Positions 55,796 through 64,000 of a stretch of DNA of 64,000 nt are shown piece by piece. The first letter of the stretch is position 1; each line of letters begins with the position of its first letter. Under the pieces are notes generated by a model. The model was given only the letters and a program-made list of their open reading frames with translations, was not told the origin of the DNA and searched no databases. The translations under genes and the position numbers were made by a program. Location: positions 2,088,716 to 2,152,715 of the forward strand of contig CP053163.1 of assembly GCA_014607495.2 (NCBI GenBank). The letters are read 5' to 3'. The DNA comes from Carposina sasakii. Its lineage: Eukaryota > Arthropoda > Insecta > Lepidoptera > Carposinidae.

Positions 55796-57536
55796 TTTCA
55801 ATACGAGAGATCAAACAGAATCTCGGATTTTTTTATTCCTAATTTGAAATTTTGTATGAAAACAATTGAAGATGAAATGTGAGATATGCAAAAAATCTCA
55901 AGATCAGTTATAGAAATTGGCTGTAAGTAAGATAAGATAACAGATATACAAAAATAAATTATTTTTAAAAAAGTGACAAATTTTTTTAAAAATCTGGATG
56001 AATTCTTCATGAACTAATTCATGTAATTAGTAACGTGTTGTAGAGTAATTGCTGGCATGGTGCATGCCGCACGAACTCGTGCAGCTTCGATAAATGGCTG
56101 TGAAAAAAAGTAATTTACTAGTTGAAGTAAAGTTTAAAGGATTAATAATTCACTGGGTACATAAAACTGCCTTATTTGTTATGTTTTGGGATTTTTATAT
56201 TCATTCAGATGGTAGTTTAGCTTCGATGAGACCTTTTTTGTAATAAATTAAAATATTTTTTTAAAAAGGCTAACTTAAATGGGGTTGCGTCGTTTAATTA
56301 CGAAGTTCCTATGGGCACCTTCCAGCTCCATCATCAGATCAGCTAAATGTTACAATAATATTGCATTGTCATCAGATTTATATATATGCATGCAAAATTT
56401 CGGCTCAATTCGAATCCGGGAAGTGAATAAAATTTAACTTGCAAGGTTTGGTTACAGATAACGGTACAGGTGAAACTAAATAAAAGCTTGTAAGAAGAAA
56501 TATTTAAAGAATGCTAAAAGCAAAAACAACAGTTCAGTTTCAAGAATGCCACCGTATGTATATTCATAGGAATATTAGATGGGTTTAAGAACACGGCACA
56601 GGGTAGGTGTCCCTGTCTCGGAACAGTTAATATTCATGAGGAAACGACACTACAGTTACGGTCATCGTAATTGGCACGTTTCCGTGTTTCGGTGGTTGCT
56701 TGTAATGCTTATTTGCACATAGTAATGATGGTACTTTCTGTTGGTAACATGGCATGATGCAAAATTCAGCTTTACGTTTAAAAAAAATAAAAGCTGTATA
56801 TGATAGTGTGATCGTCAATAGATCATAAAATATCTTGGCAATATTTTTTAAAGATGAAAGTAGAGGAACCTTAAAATAAGCAAAAGGCTGAACTATAATA
56901 ATAATGGTTAGTCCTCATGCGATACCTTCTCACTGAAATAGACCTTTAAAAGCACGATTCAGAGTACGATGGAGTCATAAATTATAATGTTTTCGGAGTT
57001 CATATAAAAGTCTTAAAAGTGTTACTAAAATATTTTGTAATGCAATACATTGTATACATACTTTTATTTTGGCAATAAATGGAGAAAGAGTACTTCATCG
57101 TCTACCACATTAAAATAACCTTTCAAAATCTTTATACGATAGCGTGCTACCAGCATAATTTTTTATATAGATGGAGACAAAGCATATACCGAGAAACATA
57201 GTATAGAAAGAGACAAAACATACACATGTTTAATAACGTACTTGAATTGACCCACATAAATCATTCGGTTTGTTAGGCTTTCGACATATTGTTTGTCGAA
57301 TATTATTTAAGTTGGCTACGTCGTATTTTGATATTTGTTGATGGTAAAATACCTGTTGATGTGAATTTATTGGTTTTTGATATATTTTTGCGGAATACTT
57401 CCTGAATTTATATTAATAAGTTGATGTTTATATTATTTTATTGTGAATTCTTTGTATTATTATATCGCTACTTGAGAATTATTACTTACTGTAAATAATT
57501 TTAACTTTACCTATGTAGAACAAAATTATAATAAAA
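55796..57536. other. no gene recognised
   Basis: No supported feature. Confidence 0.5.
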
Positions 57537-57800
57537 TACAGGGTTTAACAGAAAGGGTATGTTAAGTGAAAAGCTATGTAAATAGACCACTATAGAGAAC
57601 CTATTTCCAAAATTTGAGACTCTAAATCACATGTTTATTTTTCAAAATTGTATGAACATTCTTAAGTTGATTAGAAATTCTCCATACTAGCTGCAAAATT
57701 AAACATGTGATTTCGAGTCTGAAATTTTGTAGATAGGTTCCTTTTAGTGGGCTATTTACATAGCTTCTCGCTTAACATACCCCTTTTGTTACACCCTGTA
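57537..57800. mobile_element. MITE-1 copy
   Basis: TACAGGGTTTAACAGAAAGG at the left and TTTTGTTACACCCTGTA at the right; paired inner arms and TA flanks. Confidence 0.87.
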
Positions 57801-58485
57801 TATCCACTAACTTATACGTTCCGATAAATAAAAAAGGAGTTCTATTACAATTTCAAATATTTGTATTATTTTATGTTCAAAAATATATTTTAACACCTAA
57901 CCTAAGCTTTTAAATACATGAAAGCATACCCTCGTTAAGTGAGAATTACGACATGCTTCATTACATTGCGTTTCATAGAGGTAACGTGGCAGCATAAATC
58001 CATACAAAATATGACTTGTATACTGTACAGCTATAAATTGTCGCGTTAAATCGGACACTGATTTACTATGAGCTGCAGTGATCTTTATGTATATGTCATT
58101 GAGCTGAATAAGCCTTCTCTCATACGAGGTAAAATTAAATGCAAATTATTCAGGATTTCCTAGAGTTTCATAGTAATGTGAACGTCTTTGATAAAAATAA
58201 ATTCCGTATTACATTTTATGTGAGCAGTCCTATTTTGTAAAATCGCGTGGGCTTTACTAATAAATAGCTATAAGCTATTTACATTTTAATTTGACAGATA
58301 TTTCACAATATTTGCTTTTGTCAAAAAACTCGATAACGAGTTATACCCTCGTGGGTAAAAACCCCCTTTAAAAAAAAAAAAAGAATAAAAAAAAAAAAAA
58401 AAGTATAACAAGTTTGTAACTTTATGCGCGGTTTATTATTAGCAGGGTAAAGGTAGGCACATGGTAAAAAACATATCAAAAGGTA
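57801..58485. other. no gene; A-rich run at about 58371-58402
   Basis: Two A runs interrupted by GAAT may be an old retroposon tail. Nothing else is supported. Confidence 0.4.
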
Positions 58486-58600
58486 TATTATAAAATTATT
58501 AATAAAGAAAATGGAAAAAATTCTTCAACCGAGTGGGAATCGAACCCACGACCACTGCAAACCGTGCCAGCCGCTATAACCACTAAGCCACCGGGTCAAT
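58486..58600 (-). repeat. short tRNA-derived SINE, family C
   Basis: Minus strand: tRNA-like head (GACCCGGTGGCTTAGTGG ... GGGTTCGATTCCCACTCGG) then GAAGAATTTTTTCC and the AT-rich tail. Nearly identical to the copy at 27972. Confidence 0.82.
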
Positions 58601-58706
58601 TACTCAGATGACTCGTATGAAAGGTATATATTAAGAATAAACGTGTGATTTCAAGACTATTCTTATTAAAAGTGAAATCTTAACATAGAACTTTGCTTAA
58701 CATAAA

Positions 58707-58755
58707 ATAAAATGCAAGGGTGTAACGAAGGGGTCGTTACACCCTTGCATTTTAT
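58707..58755. repeat. perfect 22-bp palindrome with 5-nt loop
   Basis: 58707-58728 is exactly complementary to 58734-58755, loop AGGGG. The arm contains AAGGGTGTAACGA, reminiscent of MITE-1 ends. Confidence 0.9.
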
Positions 58756-58879
58756 CCTTGTTCCAAATCACGCCTGATTAGGCTTCTTTACTCTCAATTG
58801 AACAATAGTTTTTAAATCAATGAATCATTGCAATTGTTATGCCAACCGTTACAGTTAGGGCACGTTCTCATTAGCTAAA

Positions 58880-58930
58880 TTCGGGTGAAGCTTTTTTTCC
58901 ATTTCTTTATTAATAATTTTATAATATATA
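58880..58930 (+). repeat. family C SINE 3' fragment
   Basis: TTCGGGTGAAG, then TTTTTTTCCATTTC and TTATTAATAATTTTATAAT. Confidence 0.65.
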
Positions 58931-59138
58931 ATATCTTGACTAAGATAAATTTATAAAAAAAACTTCTCCATTAATATAATCCGTTAGGATATGGTTGATC
59001 GTTTCATCTTTAAACATTGTGCTGAAGGATTCAGCTTTGTTTGCCGAGATTTGGCTAGTGTATAGCTATCGGGATAAAAAATAATGTTGCCAATATGTAA
59101 TTTAGAAAAGAGATGTTAAAATTCGTCATCCGAGTAAT

Positions 59139-59255
59139 TGACCCGGTAGCTCAGTGGTAAGAGCACTAGCACGGAATGCAGAAGTCGTGGGTTCGATTCC
59201 CACTCGGGTGAAGAATTTTTTCCATTTCTTTATTAATAATTTTATAACATATAGG
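59139..59255 (+). repeat. short tRNA-derived SINE, family C, most tRNA-like copy
   Basis: GACCCGGTAGCTCAGTGGTA and GGGTTCGATTCCCACTCGG give clean A and B boxes, but the anticodon stem does not form well and the 3' side runs into the family tail. I treat it as a SINE head rather than a tRNA gene. Confidence 0.8.
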
Positions 59256-59345
59256 ATACATACACACACGGCTATGTCCCCGAAATGGGATAGCCAGAAT
59301 TGCAGGGTCTTAAATGAGATCCCACAGTAATGCTTAGCATAGCGC
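59256..59345 (+). repeat. dispersed repeat, family E fragment
   Basis: CGGCTATGTCCCCGAAATGG, GATAGCCAGAATTGCAGGG and GAGATCCCAC match the family E start at 30345. Confidence 0.5.
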
Positions 59346-59599
59346 AATCAGATGTTCTCACCATATCTTTATGGTAAAATCGTAAACTAACGTCTCTAGC
59401 AGCTGTTCCCATTATAACGACTGTGACTCACTGTCACGATAATCTGTTGGCACCACAAAAAAATGTCGTCGACGACTGTTAATCGTGTCGTCCTATATGA
59501 GAACACCTCCATTTAAATATGTAAGCCAGACACTTATGACTACATGACTACTTTCGTTACGATATTATGGGATCGCGCCCTAACACGTTACAAGCAACG

Positions 59600-59672
59600 G
59601 TCATTAAAAAACACAATATAAAATATTAATAAGAAAATTAAAAAAAAATTCACCCGAGTGAAACATTATTAG
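59600..59672 (-). repeat. family C SINE 3' fragment
   Basis: AAAATATTAATAAGAAAATT and AAAATTCACCCGAGTG are the reversed tail and end of the tRNA-like head. Confidence 0.6.
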
Positions 59673-59964
59673 TGCTTGAGTGATCCTGAACACTGAATGC
59701 TTTTTGAGCTGCAGTTCCTATCGAGTATCAGTATCGAGAAACTACGTGATTGGTTGGGTTTGAAAAGTTAAATGGTTATTACAGTACGCATGCACAATTG
59801 CACATCTATCTTGACGTTAGAAATGTCGGAGTCGGCTAAGTTCTCGCTAAGTTCGGCTCTATAGAGCATTATCTCTGTTAGCTTTTGTTTTATAGCCGGC
59901 TGCCTGCTGATACCAAATCTCCTTAGATATAACTAGGTGGCTTTTTTTAACATTAACAACATAA

Positions 59965-60056
59965 ATTTCAGTGGTACAGACCTGTGACAAGGATCGAACC
60001 TAAGCCGCCTGACTGGAAGGCGCACGTTAACTCGTTAAGCTATAACCGCAGCTTCT
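59965..60056 (-). repeat. family B SINE head fragment
   Basis: Minus strand: GCGGTTATAGCTTAACGAG through GGTTCGATCC and GGTCTGTACCACTG; the body is missing. Confidence 0.65.
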
Positions 60057-60866
60057 TCTATTATTTTAATACTAATAAATGTACAGTATTAAGTACTTGA
60101 AGGCTTGTCTCTATCTAAATCTAGTAATTAACTAAAATCTCTTAGTTAAGCACACGTTCAGCAGATTAATCCAGCCAATTAATTCGGTTGTGCGCAATTA
60201 ACTAAGCAGTAATTGATGTAGCGCATAGCTAATGGATAGCTTTGAATAGATTATTAACACATAAGTAATTACATTAAAATATTAAGAAGTAAAATGGTAC
60301 ATACCAATATATGTATATGGTTTTTATCAATAAAAAGGCTTAATATTCGCAAATTCCATCAATATTCCTTTAGCCATTTATTCGGGTCGTGTAACATACA
60401 TTAGAGTAACGTATAAACAAAGCTATATTCCAATACCGAGATCCCCAATATTATTATTTATTTAAACAGTACATAACACAATTTACATTACAAGCAATTT
60501 GCTGAGCTGTTTCTGATGAGATACATATCAAATGGCATCATAAATCACAGTACTAGAATTAGATCTAGAAACAGATTACGAGCTTAATGGTTTCATTCAA
60601 CATTCTATTGAATTAACCACTTCTGTAAACTATGGCCTAATAATGTTGCTTTGTCTAACAAAGTAAGTAACAATTCCTTCGCTACGAAGATAAATGATTA
60701 ATGTAAGAATATTTCTCGATAGAATCGATTGGGGTTTGCCACCGACCCATTTGCTCTAATAGGAAGCCCACAATTTTGAGTGTTCGTCAATTCACTTGGT
60801 GAAGTCTACTGCTATAGGTGGAGGAGTGTTGCGACAGTTAAAGTCGAATTTAACAATCAAAGGAAT
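60057..60866. other. no gene recognised
   Basis: Nothing supported. Confidence 0.5.
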
Positions 60867-60878
60867 AACCTTATTTAT

Positions 60879-61253
60879 AAATGAAATTGTATTAGGCGTT
60901 ACAATTCGGAAGTTCAAACATTCACTATGGGTGGATACTTAGTAGAGGGTAGTTAATTCTGTGTAGGTAGGTAATGTGTTGGGTTTTAGAGTTTCATAAT
61001 AATTAGTGGTTTACTAATTTACTAATTTCTATAATTCTGAGGATGCCACGGTTGTTGGCGAAACATATGTAGATTATTAATCTAGTTTTTTATTTCGGAA
61101 ATAGTGCGATGTATTATCTTGCATGCTAGGTGCTCGGGTCTGGTTTCTCGTGGCGATTATAGGTAGTGCAAGTGCTTGCTTTCGCAGTTATGAGTTATCA
61201 GATCCGAGGGTCAGTGGAGGGTGTAGGACCCGGTGGTGGGCACACCCATAGTG
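60879..61253 (+). mobile_element. element G copy 3, with 12-bp target duplication
   Basis: Flanked by AACCTTATTTAT at 60867-60878 and 61254-61265. Carries the hammerhead-like core CTGAGGA (61037-61043), GCCA/TGGC stem and GAAAC (61060-61064), a loopless ACAT/ATGT stem after it, and flanks that pair (ATAAT with ATTAT). It lies at the edge of a family H element. Confidence 0.8.
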
Positions 61254-61261
61254 AACCTTAT

Positions 61262-61792
61262 TTATTAAAAAAAAACACCCGCCAGCGTAAAAATTTTGAC
61301 CGAGTGTCACTCTTAACAAATCTAATCATACCTCTCAAGCTCAAATGGGATAAGCTGTTTAGGCTCTAGAGCCTGCCAAAGAAATATCCTTACAAACATG
61401 ATGATGATCTCCGACCGTATTCCGGCCAAGGCGACCAATCTCCACGGAGATTGGCCAGGTACACAGGAGATATTATAGTACACAAGTGTGTGCGCAAACA
61501 CAGATGCACTCTCTATTCCGTTACTCTCATAGTCCGATGGGGCGGAAAGCACACGACCGGAGAGAGATCAGGCGCAGGACCAACAGTTTTACGTGCTTTC
61601 CGAGGCAAGAGCTAAGTGTCAATTTTGCAATATTAAAATCTTATATGAAAAAAATTCATTTGTACAGGCCCGCGACTGGGTCCCGCTTGGAAGGTGCTCG
61701 TCTTAACCACTGGGCTGTCACCGCTCAACCTTACTTACTTACACCTTACAAACACTCCAAAAACATAACCTTCCTCCTAGGGCAGTCGGGTA
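61262..61792. mobile_element. family H repeat, interrupted by a SINE
   Basis: The segments 61262-61395 and 61729-61792 together match the order of blocks at 43640-43812: GAGTGTCACTC, ATACCTCTCAAGCTC, GGCTCTAGAGCCTGCCAAAG, then CAAACACTCC and GGCAGTCGGGTAA. CCTTACAAAC occurs on both sides of the SINE and may be its target duplication. Confidence 0.6.
61396..61728 (-). repeat. tRNA-derived SINE, family B
   Basis: Near full length: GATGATGATCTCCGACCG at the tail end to CTGGGCTGTCACCGC at the tRNA-like head, with a small deletion before the B box. Confidence 0.85.
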
Positions 61793-62237
61793 ATAACTAC
61801 ACTAACTATTAAATAATAAGTAACACTAAATGTTGTCGAGTCACATCCTCAACAGCTTTTCTCCTAATATGCGAACAATGGGTAATTTCACGTGACATGG
61901 TCATGTCCTTGCTTTTAGCGGGCCGGTGCAGAATATGGCCTATTTCCTAGAACAAGAGAGTCGTGACAACGCATGACCGGACGGGGTATTAAGTGGCCCG
62001 GCCACACAGAAGGCTTGCGTTTGCAGTAAACAAACTGGGTTCACTTGTTGACTTTAGACGATATCTGAAATGAGACGGTTTTGACTACATTCCTGATATA
62101 CCTACTTACTTGTTGACTCTAGTTTAACATTTTAGACGAGATAATGAGAAATTCTAAAATAATACATTCCTTTATTAATACACTTTGTAAGGGTTCTATT
62201 AGGCGACATCCACAACTTTTTTGTACCTTATTAGGCG
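61793..62237. other. no gene recognised
   Basis: Nothing supported. Confidence 0.5.
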
Positions 62238-62323
62238 CTTTTCTACTAGACGATACGACAACGACAAACCACGACATTTCGGTATGGAGGGTCGTATCGT
62301 AGTCATGTCGTCTAGTAGAAAAA
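62238..62323. repeat. small foldback repeat
   Basis: TTTTCTACTAGACGA at the left and TCGTCTAGTAGAAAA at the right are perfect complements, and inner TACGACAACGAC-type motifs pair partly. Confidence 0.7.
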
Positions 62324-62395
62324 TGAGCCATACAATTTAATACATTTTTGCATCTATTACTTTATTCTTGAACACAGTTTTGATTATATACAATA

Positions 62396-62728
62396 CTAGT
62401 GGACGCCCGCGACTCCGACCGCGTGGACTACAGAAAAAATAAAATTTCGAAATTATCCGGGATAAAAACATTTTCCCGGGATAAAAACTAGCCTATATGC
62501 TAAGTGGGATCTGTCACCATATATTACTGAAAACTGCATCGAAATCTGTTCAGCCATTTCTGAAATTAGCGTGCACAAACGCACAAACCGAAAAACAGAA
62601 AAAATTCCAAAATCATTATTTTGGGTATTAGTGCGTTGATAAAGGTCTCCTATAATATTTTTTTCTTATATATCTTCCATGTACCTACAGACAGTGATCC
62701 GTTATTTTTTTATTATATGTATAGAAGA
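62396..62728 (-). mobile_element. short non-autonomous Helitron, clean ends
   Basis: Minus strand: starts TCTTCTATACATATAATA after A and ends GGAGTCGCGGGCGTCCACTAG before T. No duplication. Same family as 36613-36956. Confidence 0.85.
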
Positions 62729-63890
62729 TATATAGACTACGGTAAGATTTCCTCTTGTCCTAGGGAAGCTTTATATTAAGAAGATTTTAAATATAAAAGC
62801 AGACGGCAATCCAAATATATTATTTTACATCATAAATGCTAAAGATTTAATACAGAGATTATCTAGACTTATGTTCTTACTAAGACTCTTAGAGTCTAAG
62901 CTACTATTTAGTGTGAAAAGAAGCTTTAAAGGCTTGAAATAGGGGATAAATTTTGTATGGAAATTCAGACAATTTCAAAGATTTTTCCGGCTTCTGATAA
63001 ACAAAATTAACAGTATAAAGTAACAAAAGAATTTGAACATTGTTTAAGCAAACCATAGTCTAAATTTTACAAATATCAAATGCTATACTTTTTAAGCAGT
63101 GTCTCACTTTAGACGCAGTTTTGTAATATCACCGTCAACGTTGCAATTTAAAGGCCGTAAAAATAGCATTCCACGTCGTGTACGAAGTATTCTATAGGAT
63201 ACACTATATCATTGTTATTTGAGGTTGAATTCATATAAAACTGTATTTCCGTCTAGTAATTTGTTCAATAAACTTAGCCCCAAACATTATAAATAGATTT
63301 TCTACTTAATCACTTTGTATCACTGCAATTTAATCTCTATATTTAAGCTGCTACGGTATATGTTTGCTAATCTAGTTTAGCGTAACAGAGGAGTATGCAC
63401 GCACGTCGCTAATACCCTACATGAGCACTCAAATACCGTTCGGAAATATACGGGAGAATGTTTGAATTTTAACGCGTAGAAATTTCATAGATAAACATGC
63501 ATTGTTAATTTGTTTCTAAAGTTTTGGAGACTGTTCAAATATTATAAACTATATAAAACAAAGTGGAGCTAAAGAAAATAGGTGTTTACCTAGGTTTGCT
63601 CGATCACGTCCAAGCTCCGCAACGTTAAACTATGTTTTCACTTAATAAATACAGATTTACGTATCATGCAGTGTAGCCAACCCTACATTTTTAACTGTAG
63701 ATCTACAGTTTTTTGGAAATTCTCTCAGTTTTTAGTTTAGGCCTCGATATCTACAGTTTTGTGCTTATGATTCTAGCGCCATCTTTATTTGCTACGTGGT
63801 AGTCCGTGCACTCAGCTTCAGTAAAACCAACTATCATCGAACCTGAGGTAATAGTCATCAATCGATTTAATAGATGGCGTTAGTTTTGGA
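62729..63890. other. no gene recognised
   Basis: AT-rich DNA without supported features. Confidence 0.5.
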
Positions 63891-64000
63891 TCGGTCACTA
63901 ACCCGCTTGCCCAGCGTGGTGACTATGGGCAAAACCCCCCCTGTGGCAGTAGCCTTGTGGCGTACTCTGGGGGAGGCCTACGTCTAGCAGTGGACTGCAA
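63891..64000 (+). repeat. RTE-tailed SINE, family D, cut by the window end
   Basis: Starts within the body at CGGTCACTAACCCGC and reaches GGCCTACGTCTAGCAGTGG, CTGCAA at the last base. Confidence 0.8.

Overview
The window looks like non-coding, transposon-rich DNA from a moth or butterfly (Lepidoptera). It is AT-rich, has no long open frames apart from mobile-element genes, and carries repeat families typical of lepidopteran genomes: SINEs ending in the RTE-type tail (GGAGGCCTACGTCCAGCAG...TGATGATGA), tRNA-derived SINEs, Helitrons whose ends read GCGACTTCGTCCGCGTG on one strand, and many TA-flanked TACAGGGTG MITEs. I found no host protein-coding exon, no rRNA and no convincing functional tRNA. 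The piece is probably intergenic or lies in a large intron.

Layout. 1-11.5 kb: SINEs, MITEs and two short Helitrons in otherwise featureless DNA. 11.55-14.2 kb: a DIRS-type tyrosine-recombinase retrotransposon with inverted terminal repeats and an internal complementary region. It is internally deleted, so the left repeat runs straight into the end of RT and the RNase H. 16-20.7 kb: SINEs (one with an inverted 5' part), a perfect 29-bp palindrome, and the first copy of a small retroposed element with a hammerhead-like core. 21.0-27.0 kb: a 6-kb DNA transposon with perfect 26-bp inverted ends, an array of subterminal repeats, a DDE-type transposase-like gene broken by one in-frame TGA, and a Jockey/CR1-group LINE fragment nested inside. 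27-43.8 kb: SINEs, MITEs, foldback elements and Helitrons, with a CpG-richer patch near 34.1 kb.

43.86-48.92 kb: a nest of elements. A hAT-type element with an exact 8-bp target duplication contains a short LTR element (TRIM-like). Its 5' LTR is split by three Helitron units in the same orientation, one of which still encodes the C-terminus of the Helitron Rep/helicase. Its 3' LTR is split by a 5'-truncated RTE LINE encoding an intact 484-residue RT segment. 48.9-64 kb: further MITE, SINE, Helitron and foldback copies, including the third hammerhead-like element with its own target duplication, and a SINE cut off by the window end.

How the parts relate: the RTE clade is the likely source of enzymes for the RTE-tailed SINE, because the two share a 3' end. 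The Helitron helicase remnant ties the many short Helitron-like repeats to their mobiliser. The 6-kb transposon, the DIRS element and the hAT element each show a stop, deletion or insertion that should make this copy inactive.
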